NCBI GenBank assembly: GCA_020629635.1
Contig: JAHDCX010000013.1
Span: 85,009 to 149,008 of the forward strand
Direction: 5' to 3'
Source: Acidimicrobiales bacterium
GTDB lineage: Bacteria; Actinomycetota; Acidimicrobiia; Acidimicrobiales; SHLQ01
DNA: 64,000 nt
Position numbers and translations under genes: made by a program. Under the pieces are notes generated by a model. That model was given only the letters and a program-made list of their open reading frames with translations, did not search any database and was not told where the DNA came from. Position 1 is the first letter of the stretch, and every line of letters starts with the position of its first letter. Of the stretch, positions 23,112-31,138 are shown piece by piece.

Positions 23112-23612
23112 TCAGGCGAAGTCCTCGGGGTTGACGTCGTTGATGAAGTCTCGAAACTCCTCGACGACGTCCTCCGCCTCGGATTCGATTTCCTCGTCAT
23201 CGCCGTCATCGACAAATCCGGCCTCATCGAGCACGCCTGACTCGGCGAAAACAGGGACGTCAAGGCGCACCGCAAGAGCGATGGCATCTGACGGTCGCGC
23301 CGAAATGACCTTGACGTCCTGCGGGCCACGGGTGTGAAGCTCGGCGAAGAAGGTCTTCTCCCGCAGCTCGGTGATCACGACCCGCTCGATTCGGACCGAC
23401 ATCGACTCGATCATCTCGGCGAAGAGATCGTGGGTCATGGGACGTGGTGGCTCCACGCCCTCCTGGGCCATCGCAATCGCCGTCGCCTCAGGACCGCCGA
23501 TGAAGATTGGGAGCATCAACGGACCCGTCGACTCGTCGGTCGAACGGAGGAGAACGATCGGCGTGTTGCTCGGGAGTTCGACGCGCACGCCGACGACATC
23601 CATGGGAATCAT
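23112..23612 (-). CDS. DUF151 (bifunctional nuclease, BFN-type) protein
   Basis: A 166-residue DUF151 protein: VVGVRVELPSNTPIVLLR, LMLPIFIGGPEATAIAMAQEG, RPMTHDLFAEMIESM and RPSDAIALAVRLDVPVF are the standard blocks. Some plant members have nuclease activity; the role in actinobacteria (Rv1829-type) is not established. The C-terminus is a 40-residue acidic tail (DDGDDEEIESEAEDVVEEF). ATG 23612 overlaps the FHA gene stop as ATGA. Same gene order as the mycobacterial Rv1826-Rv1829 region, except that the DUF151 and MerR genes are exchanged. Confidence 0.9.
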   Translation of the reverse strand: MIPMDVVGVRVELPSNTPIVLLRSTDESTGPLMLPIFIGGPEATAIAMAQEGVEPPRPMTHDLFAEMIESMSVRIERVVITELREKTFFAELHTRGPQDVKVISARPSDAIALAVRLDVPVFAESGVLDEAGFVDDGDDEEIESEAEDVVEEFRDFINDVNPEDFA

Positions 23613-24103
23613 GACTCACCTCCGGCGCCCGTGCCGTGGAAGAAGCGCAGCTTGAAGCGCCCGATTTGCAGCTCGTCGCCGTCAACAAGCAGTGCATCTT
23701 CGATGAGCTGACGGTTCACGTAGGTGCCGTTGAGCGACCCGACATCGCGTGCGCGGTACACCCCATCTGCGCTCAAGATCTCGACATGGCGGCGAGAGAC
23801 GGTGACGTCATCGAGAAAGATGTCCGATTCGGGATGCCGTCCCGCGGTCACGACCGAAGAATCGAGCGCGTACCGAGAGCCGCCCTTCGGACCGTTGTCG
23901 ACCACGAGAATGCCGATCTGTTCGTCAAAGATCTCCCGATCGCCTCGGTGGTCGTCGGTCTGTTCTGCGCGGACGACGGGGATCGATGCCGTGGGTTCGT
24001 CAGGATCCGCACCAATCCGTTCCCCACACGAGCTGCAGAAATTCGCATGGGCCTCGTTCCGGTGGCCGCACGCCATACAGGTGCGTTCGAGGTCGCCGCT
24101 CAT
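23609..24103 (-). CDS. zinc-ribbon/FHA-domain protein, GarA-like context
   Basis: A 164-residue protein. Residues about 9-27 form a zinc ribbon with two CxxC knuckles (CMACG, CSSCG). A flexible segment with EPTASIPVVRAE follows, and the FHA domain occupies about 62-155, with the phosphothreonine-binding pattern GRHPESDIFLDDVTVSRRH and the SLNGTYVN loop. Mycobacterial GarA, also next to gcvH, has an FHA domain and a phosphorylated N-terminal Thr motif but no zinc ribbon. By analogy it may relay Ser/Thr kinase signals to central metabolism; this is inference. ATGA overlaps with gcvH before it and DUF151 after it. Confidence 0.85.
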   Translation of the reverse strand: MSGDLERTCMACGHRNEAHANFCSSCGERIGADPDEPTASIPVVRAEQTDDHRGDREIFDEQIGILVVDNGPKGGSRYALDSSVVTAGRHPESDIFLDDVTVSRRHVEILSADGVYRARDVGSLNGTYVNRQLIEDALLVDGDELQIGRFKLRFFHGTGAGGES

Positions 24104-24489
24104 GAACCCGTCAACTTCGTGTATGCCTCTGCGCCGAGCAGACTGTCGAGCGCGAGCGGATCAGCGACGACGATCTCGCAGAGCCACCCCTCCCCGTAGG
24201 GATCATCGTTGAGCCGGCCGGGGGACGCGTCGAGGCCCTCGTTCACCGCGGTCACCTCGCCGGAGATCGGCGCATAGACGTCGCTCACGGACTTCGTCGA
24301 TTCGACCTCGCCCATCGACGAACCGGCCACGACTGCGGTTCCCGTTGACGGGAGTTCGACAAAGACCACGTCGCCGAGCGCATCTTGGGCGTAGTCGGTG
24401 ATTCCGATTCGAACGGTGAGCGGATCGTTGGACACGACTCGGACCCACTCGTGGTCGTCGGTGTACCCAAGATCGCCTGGAACCTGCAT
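24100..24489 (-). CDS. gcvH: glycine cleavage system H protein
   Basis: A 129-residue H protein, carrier of the aminomethyl group on lipoyl-lysine in glycine cleavage. YTDDHEWVRV is the usual N-terminal block and the lipoylated Lys is in GEVESTKSVSDVYAP. The other glycine cleavage genes (P, T, L proteins) are not in the window. ATG 24489 is chosen because the family N-terminus follows directly and TAGGCT ends 7 bases upstream; the frame stays open further upstream but is antisense-like. The stop overlaps the FHA gene's start as ATGA. Confidence 0.93.
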   Translation of the reverse strand: MQVPGDLGYTDDHEWVRVVSNDPLTVRIGITDYAQDALGDVVFVELPSTGTAVVAGSSMGEVESTKSVSDVYAPISGEVTAVNEGLDASPGRLNDDPYGEGWLCEIVVADPLALDSLLGAEAYTKLTGS

Positions 24490-24496
24490 GACCCTG

Positions 24497-24502
24497 AGCC
24501 TA
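24497..24502 (-). promoter_or_regulatory. candidate -10 hexamer (TAGGCT) upstream of gcvH
   Basis: TAGGCT on the minus strand ends 7 bases before the gcvH ATG at 24489. No Shine-Dalgarno sequence is present, which fits a leaderless or near-leaderless mRNA separate from pgsA. Confidence 0.48.
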
Positions 24503-24521
24503 CTGCCCGCTCGGAGAGGCG

Positions 24522-25106
24522 TCAGCTGCGCGCCGCGAACGCGGCGCGCGCCGGCGACACGTATGCGCCTGCCGCGTACCACGAAATCACCAGCCCAGGG
24601 ATGCCACAGATCCAACCGAGCGCGGTGAGGATGTCCGCTCCCGACACGTCTGCAGCTCCGCCCAACAGCAGCGGATAGGCGAACATCAACAGAAACGTGC
24701 CGGTCTTTCCCCACCACGACACATCGAATCGCGGCGCGCCAAGCAGACCGAGCGCAACCGCGGCAAGCGACACCAGCCCTTCTCGGACGAGAGTGGCGAT
24801 CGCGAACCACGATGGCACGGAGCCATCAACCCACGTCGCGATCACGGCGGTGAGCATCATCAGTCGATCCGCCGCGGGATCGAGGATCTTTCCGAGCTCC
24901 GAGACCTGGTTGAACCGCCGAGCGAACCACCCGTCCACCCAATCGGTGGCCCCCAGGCATGCGAGCAGCAACGCCGCTCCGAAGCGGTCGTCGCGCGAAA
25001 ACAACAGCCACACGAACAGCGGCACGCACAGGAGGCGGCCGAATGAGAACGCATTCGGAATCGTGAAGGGCCGCCACGGAGGACGTTCGCCGGCTTCGCT
25101 CACCAC
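24522..25106 (-). CDS. pgsA: CDP-alcohol phosphatidyltransferase (PgsA-like)
   Basis: A 194-residue membrane enzyme with the CDP-alcohol phosphotransferase signature D-x2-DG-x2-AR-x8-G-x3-D-x3-D, seen as ATDWVDGWFARRFNQ followed by SELGKILDPAADR. About five helices surround the site. It joins CDP-diacylglycerol to an alcohol, most likely glycerol 3-phosphate (phosphatidylglycerol phosphate synthase), although phosphatidylinositol-phosphate or cardiolipin synthesis is possible. It begins with GTG 25106, which has TAGCAT exactly 6 bases upstream. Divergent from the HIT gene, with 26 bases between start codons. Confidence 0.82.
   Translation of the reverse strand: MVSEAGERPPWRPFTIPNAFSFGRLLCVPLFVWLLFSRDDRFGAALLLACLGATDWVDGWFARRFNQVSELGKILDPAADRLMMLTAVIATWVDGSVPSWFAIATLVREGLVSLAAVALGLLGAPRFDVSWWGKTGTFLLMFAYPLLLGGAADVSGADILTALGWICGIPGLVISWYAAGAYVSPARAAFAARS
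24528..24549 (-). terminator. GC-rich hairpin at the 3' end of pgsA
   Basis: GCGCGCCGC-GAAC-GCGGCGCGC has 9-bp arms and a 4-base loop. It lies within the last codons of the pgsA gene, just before its stop at 24522, and upstream of the gcvH promoter. It has no U-tract; a transcription-end role is inferred from position only. Confidence 0.35.
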
Positions 25107-25112
25107 GAGTCG

Positions 25113-25118
25113 ATGCTA
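25113..25118 (-). promoter_or_regulatory. candidate -10 hexamer (TAGCAT) of a leaderless transcript
   Basis: TAGCAT on the minus strand ends 6 bases before the GTG at 25106 of pgsA. Back to back with the plus-strand hexamer at 25121-25126; only 2 bases separate the two. Confidence 0.55.
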
Positions 25119-25120
25119 GC

Positions 25121-25126
25121 TAGGGT
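25121..25126 (+). promoter_or_regulatory. candidate -10 hexamer (TAGGGT) of a leaderless transcript
   Basis: TAGGGT ends 6 bases before the ATG at 25133 of the HIT gene. It forms a compact divergent promoter with the minus-strand hexamer at 25113-25118. Confidence 0.55.
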
Positions 25127-25132
25127 GCGCGA

Positions 25133-25558
25133 ATGGCCTCCATCTTCAGCAGAATCATCTCGGGGGACATTCCGTCCCGCATGCTTTGGGAGGACGACAC
25201 TTGCGTGTCCTTCCTCGATGTCCGTCCCCTGTCATCGGGCCACGCCTTGGTCGTTCCACGCCTCGAGGTCGACCAGTGGGTCGACCTCCCCTCGGCCACT
25301 GCCACACACCTGATGGGCGTTGCACACGCCGTCGGCACTGCGCAGCGCGCGGTCTTCGACCCGCCGCGTATCGGCTTGATGATTGCCGGATTCGAGGTAC
25401 CTCACACCCATGTGCACGTGCTTCCGATTGCGTCGATGGCCGATCTCGATTTCACCAACGCAAACGGTTCGCCCGACCCGACCGCTCTCGATCAGCAGCT
25501 CGTCGACCTTCGGGCCGCGCTCGCGTCAGCAGGTCACGATTCGGTTTCGACGCGATAG
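25133..25558 (+). CDS. HIT-family hydrolase
   Basis: A 141-residue histidine-triad protein. It begins FSRIISGDIPSRMLWEDD, has LSSGHALVVPRLEVDQW, and the triad HTHVHVLPI at about residues 86-94. HIT proteins hydrolyse or transfer nucleotide phosphates such as adenosine phosphoramidates or dinucleoside polyphosphates. Length is typical. Its 3' end overlaps the 3' end of the DUF2079 gene on the other strand by 25 bases. Confidence 0.9.
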   Translation: MASIFSRIISGDIPSRMLWEDDTCVSFLDVRPLSSGHALVVPRLEVDQWVDLPSATATHLMGVAHAVGTAQRAVFDPPRIGLMIAGFEVPHTHVHVLPIASMADLDFTNANGSPDPTALDQQLVDLRAALASAGHDSVSTR

Positions 25559-27042
25559 ACGCGGATCGTCCCGAACTGCTCCGTTGCCCGAAAGCCCTGT
25601 GCGGCGGCGGCTTGATCGAACGTGGAGCGCCCGAGCTCGCTCCACGCCGCATCCGCTTCGTCGATGAGCAGCACGTCGACCTCGAAGATCGGATTGCGGG
25701 TGTAGAACACCGGCTGTCCAGCGTCGAGCTCGACCAACTCGACCCGCTCGGCGAGAACTGGCAACGCCCGTTCGAACGCGGCCACGGACAGTTCGGCGTC
25801 GACAGAGTCCGCTGCGGCGATGACGTCGGCGTCGTTCGTCGACCGTGCACCCCAGCTCCACGGCTCGTTGTAGAGGCTGCTCCCGGCCGCGAACAGAAAG
25901 AACGCCATGCTGGCAAAGAGCACGCCGCCGAGCAGGCGGCCGTTGACGAAGACCCTCTGCACGCTTCGCCGACCCACGGTCCACAAGGCGAACGCCGTGG
26001 CAATCGGCAAGAACGCCAACGCTGCGACGTCTTGCTGAGGCGTACCGAACGCTCCTGGCGGAATCGCCGCCACGAACCCGAACGCCCCGAACAGCACGAG
26101 CGGAAGTTGAAAGCGAAGGCGCAGGACGGGCAGGAACAGCCACGGGGCGAAGAGCAGAATGAGTCGTTCGAAGTTGTCTTGGGCCACGAAGTCGCCGAGG
26201 ACCTGAAGCGGGTTGGTCAGCATGCCCCAGAGCACAGACACTGGACCGTCGCCGTACTCCTCGAATGCGTCTGCGTAGACAAACTCGCCGCCGGCAAGGT
26301 CGGCTTGAAAGACGAGAAGCGCCAACACCGCCCATAGCGCGCCGAAGCCCGCGGTGATCCGCCCGGCACGTTGTTGGCCGTCGACCGCCAGGAGCGCCCC
26401 GAGTCCGATCACGACAAGCCCGAGGTCGGAGCGCGTCGCCAGGCTGAACGCAACCGCAAGACCAAACCGCAGCCATTGCTCGCGTTGGCTGCTGAGATAG
26501 GCCCACATCAGCGCCGGGAGCGCCAGCGTTTCTGGGTGGAACTCCGCAAGATTCAGGTTGTGGAGCTGAGGCTGGAAGCCGTACGCGATCGAGATGGTCA
26601 GGGCGGTTTCGACGCCGAGCTCGAGCACCGTGCGCGCAATTCGCCACAACGGAACGACGCCGAGCGCCAGCGCAGCTGATTGCAGGAGCAGGAGAAGGGG
26701 TGCGCCGGGCACGAACCTCGACAGCTGCGCGATCGGCCACATGATGATCGAGAACTGCCCTTCGAAGATCGACCGGCCCGTGATCGACACGAGTGGCTCG
26801 CGTCCTTCGGTCAGCAACCACATGCCCTGGGTCCAGGCTGCGAACTCCGCGCCGAGCTCGAGGGATCGCCACCGAGCAAGCGCGAGTCCAGCAAACCCGA
26901 TGAACAGCACGGCGGCGAGCACCCACGGGATGGCGCGGTCCGGTCCGCTTCCCTCGAGCTTGGCCTGCCATCGAAGGACCCGATGGTTGAGCGAACGCCG
27001 GAGATCCGACTGCGGACCGAGTGCCGGGAAGACCGTACTCAC
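25534..27042 (-). CDS. DUF2079 multi-spanning membrane protein
   Basis: A 502-residue protein with about nine or ten membrane helices in residues 38-400 and a C-terminal extracytoplasmic domain. FAAWTQGMWLLTEGREPLVS, GQFSIIMWPIAQLSRFVPG and FHPETLALPALMWAYL are the DUF2079 blocks. The fold is related to membrane glycosyltransferases of the GT-C type, but no substrate is known. GTG 27042 starts the gene; it follows the SRAP gene after 12 bases, so the two are probably co-transcribed. Confidence 0.82.
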   Translation of the reverse strand: MSTVFPALGPQSDLRRSLNHRVLRWQAKLEGSGPDRAIPWVLAAVLFIGFAGLALARWRSLELGAEFAAWTQGMWLLTEGREPLVSITGRSIFEGQFSIIMWPIAQLSRFVPGAPLLLLLQSAALALGVVPLWRIARTVLELGVETALTISIAYGFQPQLHNLNLAEFHPETLALPALMWAYLSSQREQWLRFGLAVAFSLATRSDLGLVVIGLGALLAVDGQQRAGRITAGFGALWAVLALLVFQADLAGGEFVYADAFEEYGDGPVSVLWGMLTNPLQVLGDFVAQDNFERLILLFAPWLFLPVLRLRFQLPLVLFGAFGFVAAIPPGAFGTPQQDVAALAFLPIATAFALWTVGRRSVQRVFVNGRLLGGVLFASMAFFLFAAGSSLYNEPWSWGARSTNDADVIAAADSVDAELSVAAFERALPVLAERVELVELDAGQPVFYTRNPIFEVDVLLIDEADAAWSELGRSTFDQAAAAQGFRATEQFGTIRVYRVETES

Positions 27043-27054
27043 GACGTCACTTCG

Positions 27055-27744
27055 TCACGCGGAGACGGGGTCGAGCAGCGTCGCATCGTTGTTTCGCACG
27101 TTGTTCACGCGATCCGAGACCGGCCGGGTGACCAGAAGCCCATCTGGAGCCGGAACGAGCAGACGCTGGAGGTCTTCGGTGTCGTGGTTCGCCGGATCGA
27201 GCCATTGGTCCCAGTTCTGCGGGGCGAGCAGCACCGGCATGCGGTCGTGGATCGGCTCCATGGTCGAGTTCGCCGATGTCGTGATGATCGTGAATGTCTG
27301 GAACTCGCGGTGCGCTTCGGCGTCGGTCCATCGTTCCCACAAACCGGCGAAGGCGAGCGGGTCTTCGTCGCCGCGGTGAATGTACATCGGCTGCTTCGAG
27401 CCGTCCTCGTGACGCTGCCATTCGTAGAAGCCATCCGCGGTCACGATGCACCGCCGACGGGCAAAGGCGGACCGGAAGCTGTTCTTCGTGGCCACCGTCT
27501 CGGCCCGGGCATTGATCATCTTCGACCCGATGCGAAGATCTTTGGCCCAACGCGGCACGAGTCCCCAGCGCAAGCCATCGAGACGCCGTCGTTCGTCGCG
27601 GACGCGGACTACCGGCACGTCTCGAGTCGGCGCCACGTTGAAGTCAGGCTCGTCGAGCGCTCCGTCGTCGGTCCCCGGCGCTTCTGCCCCGAAGTAGGAC
27701 GCCAGCGCATCGGTCGGCGTCGTGCTTGCGAATCGGCCACACAT
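27055..27744 (-). CDS. SOS-response-associated peptidase (SRAP/YedK/HMCES family)
   Basis: A 229-residue SRAP protein. The catalytic Cys2 is at the N-terminus (MCGRFA), the conserved Asn/Glu are in MINARAETVATKNSF, GFYEWQ is present, and the conserved His is in HDRMPVLLAP. These proteins crosslink to abasic sites in single-stranded DNA through Cys2 and protect them. Cys2 must be exposed, so the ATG at 27744 is certain. TAGCAT lies 9 bases upstream, longer than in the clear leaderless genes; no LexA-type box is visible before it. Confidence 0.93.
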   Translation of the reverse strand: MCGRFASTTPTDALASYFGAEAPGTDDGALDEPDFNVAPTRDVPVVRVRDERRRLDGLRWGLVPRWAKDLRIGSKMINARAETVATKNSFRSAFARRRCIVTADGFYEWQRHEDGSKQPMYIHRGDEDPLAFAGLWERWTDAEAHREFQTFTIITTSANSTMEPIHDRMPVLLAPQNWDQWLDPANHDTEDLQRLLVPAPDGLLVTRPVSDRVNNVRNNDATLLDPVSA

Positions 27745-27756
27745 CGAAGCCGGATG

Positions 27757-28692
27757 CTACAGGAACACGACCACGACATCGGCACGATCGATGAGCTCGC
27801 AGGCGCCAGCCACTCCGGCACGGCCCCCATCGACCGTGTCGCCAGGCAGTCCGGTCATCTCTGTCAGATGAGAAGCCGAGAGATCGGACACATCGAGCAC
27901 GCCGCGCTCCGACACTGCGCCGCCGGGCCGATCAATCCGAACTCGAAGTTCGGCCGGTTCGACCACCGGCCGTTCCGGCCCGCGATCAGGGATCGGCCAC
28001 AGTTCGAGCGCGACGAGGTCCTCACCGAGACAGGCCACCCGATCTCCGGTCACGGAGAGGTCGTCGGGGCAGCTCGTTCCGTGCTGAGCGAGATCGATCG
28101 GCCGGAGATCGCTCGTCACGATCGTGGCGGCCACACAGGCCTCATCAACGTCGATCGGGACGACCACGTGCAGCCGCTGTCCCCATTGCATCAGTGCAAA
28201 CGGAACAGGAGCGTCGAGCGCACCCGTTCGCGCCAGTGTGCCGGACGCATCAATGGCGTAACGCTCATCGACCGCGCCAACGGCCAACGCTGCGGCCTGC
28301 GGGCCGGTCGCATAGGTGCGCGGTTCGCGTGTCGAGCGCGCCACGATGTCGAGCGCAGCGATCGGCGTTTCGGACGCTGGCTCGACGGCGTCGTCACGGT
28401 TCTGGATGACGAAGACGGCCGCACCCGCCAGCACGAGCACAATCAATCCGACGACGACCCATTGCGGCCGTAGGCGCCGCCCGAGCTCCTTGGAGACGGC
28501 ATCAGCGTCGGAGGACCCGACATCGCGATCAGGAATCGACGTCGTCAGCCGTTGCTCGGCGTCATCGCTCACGTCGCTGGACGACCAGGCGTCCTCGAAC
28601 GCATCACGCGCAGAATCGCCGAACCCGATCAGGTCCGACTCGGTACCCTCGAGAAGGGGTGCCTCGGTCTCGGCGCGTCGACGGAAGCGCAT
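27757..28692 (-). CDS. hypothetical single-pass membrane-anchored protein
   Basis: A 311-residue protein, unrecognised. About 75 acidic, cytoplasmic residues precede one membrane helix (about 79-98, WVVVGLIVLVLAGAAVFVI), and a 210-residue extracytoplasmic part follows. That part has several Cys (EACVAATIV, TSCPDDL, VACLGEDL, GACELID), suggesting disulfides, and a beta-rich pattern. The start at ATG 28692 has TACCGT 7 bases upstream. It is divergent from the amidase gene and only 12 bases before the SRAP gene, so an operon with SRAP and DUF2079 is likely. Confidence 0.65.
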   Translation of the reverse strand: MRFRRRAETEAPLLEGTESDLIGFGDSARDAFEDAWSSSDVSDDAEQRLTTSIPDRDVGSSDADAVSKELGRRLRPQWVVVGLIVLVLAGAAVFVIQNRDDAVEPASETPIAALDIVARSTREPRTYATGPQAAALAVGAVDERYAIDASGTLARTGALDAPVPFALMQWGQRLHVVVPIDVDEACVAATIVTSDLRPIDLAQHGTSCPDDLSVTGDRVACLGEDLVALELWPIPDRGPERPVVEPAELRVRIDRPGGAVSERGVLDVSDLSASHLTEMTGLPGDTVDGGRAGVAGACELIDRADVVVVFL

Positions 28693-28699
28693 CGGCCCA

Positions 28700-28705
28700 A
28701 CGGTA
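28700..28705 (-). promoter_or_regulatory. candidate -10 hexamer (TACCGT)
   Basis: TACCGT on the minus strand ends 7 bases before the ATG at 28692; part of a divergent promoter region with the hexamer at 28746-28751. Confidence 0.42.
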
Positions 28706-28745
28706 CCCGCAGCACCGGTGCGGCCCGCCGCGCGGCTTTGCGACG

Positions 28746-28751
28746 TAGAGT
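28746..28751 (+). promoter_or_regulatory. candidate -10 hexamer (TAGAGT)
   Basis: TAGAGT ends 8 bases before the GTG at 28760 of the amidase gene; no Shine-Dalgarno sequence is between them. Confidence 0.42.
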
Positions 28752-28759
28752 TTTCGTTC

Positions 28760-30127
28760 GTGCGCATCCCCCGCTCCCCTCTCGCCGCGGCCTTCGTCGT
28801 CGCAGCGCTGATCTCGCCGATCATCCCCGTCGCCGCGCAGGACGACATTCCTTCGCTGGCCCCAGCAATCGGGCCGTGGCTCGGTGCACCGCGCGGCACC
28901 ATCACCCAGCTCGCCGCCTTGGAGGGCGAGATCGTCGTCGACTTCACGGTGTCGGATCGCGACTCGGCGACTCGGATTGACTACGAAATCCTCGTGGACG
29001 GACGTCGAGCGGCGTCGGGCCGCACCCTGCGTCCCGATGAGGTCGGCGAGGCGGTCGGGGTGACCCGGTCCCTCCAACTCACCCCCGGCCTCCACGAGAT
29101 CTGTATTCGGCTCGAGGATCGCCGGCTCGGCACCCGAACCGTCGACTGCCAACGCGGCACCACCGCTCCTCCCGATCGGGTGACGAGCTCGCTCGCCGAC
29201 GGCGCCACCGGGGCCGTCGTTGCCCCAAGCGGGGTCGTCGTCCCGGTGACGGGCGGGACGCCCGGCGACTGGCGCATCACGACCCCGTGCGGCGCACCGG
29301 CGACGTTGAGTGCTGGTTCTTTCGTACCGCGCGCCCGCGTGGTCATCGATCCCGGCCACGGGGGCTCCGAATCCGGGGCATGGGGCCAGGGCATCATCGA
29401 AAAGGACCTCAACCTCGTCGTGTCGAACCTTCTCGTCGAAGAGCTTCGATCGCTCGGCATCACGGCGGAACTGACCCGGACGGCCGACTATCGCGTGCCG
29501 ATTCGGACTCGTGCAGACATCGCGACGGCGTTGGCCCCCGATGTGTTCATCTCGGTGCACCACAACGGAGGAGCGCGTCGAGCTTCCTCACGACCCGGTA
29601 CCGAGGTCTTCTACGCCAACGGTTCAGCCGAGTCGGAACGCCTGGCCCGAATCATGTACGAAGACATGGTCGACGCGCTTGACGACTTCGATGTCGCCTG
29701 GGTCTCGACGGTCAACGAGGGCGCATCGGTGCGCCTCCGCGACGACGGCATGGACCTCTACGGGATCCACCGATTCTCTCCAGACGTGAACTCGATCATC
29801 ACCGAGTTCGTGTACTTGTCGAACCCGCCCGAGGCCGCCCTGATGCTACGACCAGGCATGGCGCAGCTCGAAGCCGAAGTCATCGTCGATGCGCTGCTTC
29901 GCTGGTGGTGGACCGATGACGCAGGAACGAGTCTCGGCCGCCGCTTCACCGACTCGTCGAGCACGGGAACCGGAGGCTTCGATGGCTGCACGGATCCTTC
30001 ACTGACGAACCCCGCGTCCCTGAGTATCGGCCGGGCTCAACGTCTCGTCGAAGACCTCACCGCCGAACCAGAAGCCTTCGTTCTGCTTCCCGCGCTCTAC
30101 CTGGGCACCGACCCGGACCTCGGCTGA
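28760..30127 (+). CDS. secreted N-acetylmuramoyl-L-alanine amidase (Amidase_3)
   Basis: A 455-residue protein with a signal peptide (RIPRSPLAAAFVVAALIS, cleavage probably after VAAQ region). About 165 residues of unrecognised beta-rich sequence precede the catalytic domain (about 193-385). Zinc ligands and the catalytic Glu are visible in VVIDPGHGGSESGAWG, GIIEKDLNLVV, VFISVHHNGG and SIITEFVYLSN. It cleaves the amide bond between muramic acid and the stem peptide in the cell wall. The C-terminal 65 residues are an unstructured tail with two Trp-rich and Cys-containing patches. The GTG at 28760 gives a proper signal sequence. Converges on the LigD-type gene with abutting stops. Confidence 0.9.
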   Translation: MRIPRSPLAAAFVVAALISPIIPVAAQDDIPSLAPAIGPWLGAPRGTITQLAALEGEIVVDFTVSDRDSATRIDYEILVDGRRAASGRTLRPDEVGEAVGVTRSLQLTPGLHEICIRLEDRRLGTRTVDCQRGTTAPPDRVTSSLADGATGAVVAPSGVVVPVTGGTPGDWRITTPCGAPATLSAGSFVPRARVVIDPGHGGSESGAWGQGIIEKDLNLVVSNLLVEELRSLGITAELTRTADYRVPIRTRADIATALAPDVFISVHHNGGARRASSRPGTEVFYANGSAESERLARIMYEDMVDALDDFDVAWVSTVNEGASVRLRDDGMDLYGIHRFSPDVNSIITEFVYLSNPPEAALMLRPGMAQLEAEVIVDALLRWWWTDDAGTSLGRRFTDSSSTGTGGFDGCTDPSLTNPASLSIGRAQRLVEDLTAEPEAFVLLPALYLGTDPDLG

Positions 30128-31120
30128 TCAGGGCCCGTCTTTGCGCGCACGGGACGGCGCGACCCGGGGTGGTTCGTGCGGCATCTTCGGATACACGGGA
30201 GGCCAGGGTGCATCGCCGATCCGTTCGAGCCCATCGCGCCACTCGTCGATCAATTCACCGATGTCTTGGGGCGACTCGTACATGTCGCGCCAGGCGTCAC
30301 CGCGTGATCGAAGGCGTTCTGGCACCGTCAGCACCGTGAGCGAGTTCGGATCGAGCGAATCGATCTCCTCCCACTCCACCGGTGTCGAGACCTGCGCCCC
30401 AACCCGGGGGCGGATGGTCCAGGCGCCGAACACGGTCTTGTGCGGCGCATTCTGGTTGAAGTCCACGAAGACTCGGCTGCCGCGCTCTTCCTTCCACCAA
30501 CGGTCAGTGCAGAGTTCCGGATGTGCTGCGGCGAGCCGGCGGGCGACCGTGACTGCAGCTCCTCGGACCGCATAGGAATCGAGTCCGCCCGTCGTCGGGA
30601 CGTACACGTGGAGGCCCTTGCTCCCGCTCGACTTCACCCACGAACTGATCCCCGACGCCGCCAGCAGCTCCCTCGTTGCGTGCGCGGCCTCGACGATCTG
30701 GGACCAGCCAACACCGGGGCCCGGGTCGAGATCGATCCTCAACTCGTCGACGTCGGCGCCCGGCACCCGGAACGGCCACGCGTGCAGCACAAAGGCGCCT
30801 TGATTGGCGGCCCACACCAGGTGCGCCTCGTCGGCGAGGACCAGGGCTCGAGACGGCGTCCCGTTCACCGTCTCGACGGTCGTCGTCTGGATCCAGTCCG
30901 GTGCAGAATCGGGGATGCGCTTCTGAAAGAAGTTGTTCCCTCCGACACCGCCTGGAAAGCGCTGCAGGAGCACTGGTCGACGGCCCAAGGTTCGAAGCAA
31001 CGCCGGCGCAACCTCGCCGAAGTAGTCGATCACATCGAGCTTCGTGATCCCGATCTTCGGAAAGTAGACCTTGTCGGGAGACGTGATCTTCACCGAGCGA
31101 CCGGCGATCTCGCGGATCAT
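30128..31120 (-). CDS. stand-alone LigD-type DNA polymerase domain protein (Prim-Pol)
   Basis: A 330-residue protein equal to the polymerase domain of LigD. It starts SVKITSPDKVYFPKIGITK, has RFPGGVGGNNFFQKR, the metal-binding DLDPGPG, SGSKGLHVYVP and VFVDFNQNAPHKT. In mycobacteria this domain fills gaps during non-homologous end joining and also inserts ribonucleotides. No ligase domain, nuclease domain or Ku gene is in the window. ATG 31120 begins 18 bases after the CCA end of tRNA-Pro on the same strand, so a common transcript is possible. Confidence 0.9.
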   Translation of the reverse strand: MIREIAGRSVKITSPDKVYFPKIGITKLDVIDYFGEVAPALLRTLGRRPVLLQRFPGGVGGNNFFQKRIPDSAPDWIQTTTVETVNGTPSRALVLADEAHLVWAANQGAFVLHAWPFRVPGADVDELRIDLDPGPGVGWSQIVEAAHATRELLAASGISSWVKSSGSKGLHVYVPTTGGLDSYAVRGAAVTVARRLAAAHPELCTDRWWKEERGSRVFVDFNQNAPHKTVFGAWTIRPRVGAQVSTPVEWEEIDSLDPNSLTVLTVPERLRSRGDAWRDMYESPQDIGELIDEWRDGLERIGDAPWPPVYPKMPHEPPRVAPSRARKDGP

Positions 31121-31138
31121 GCCGGTGCCTTTCGGTGG

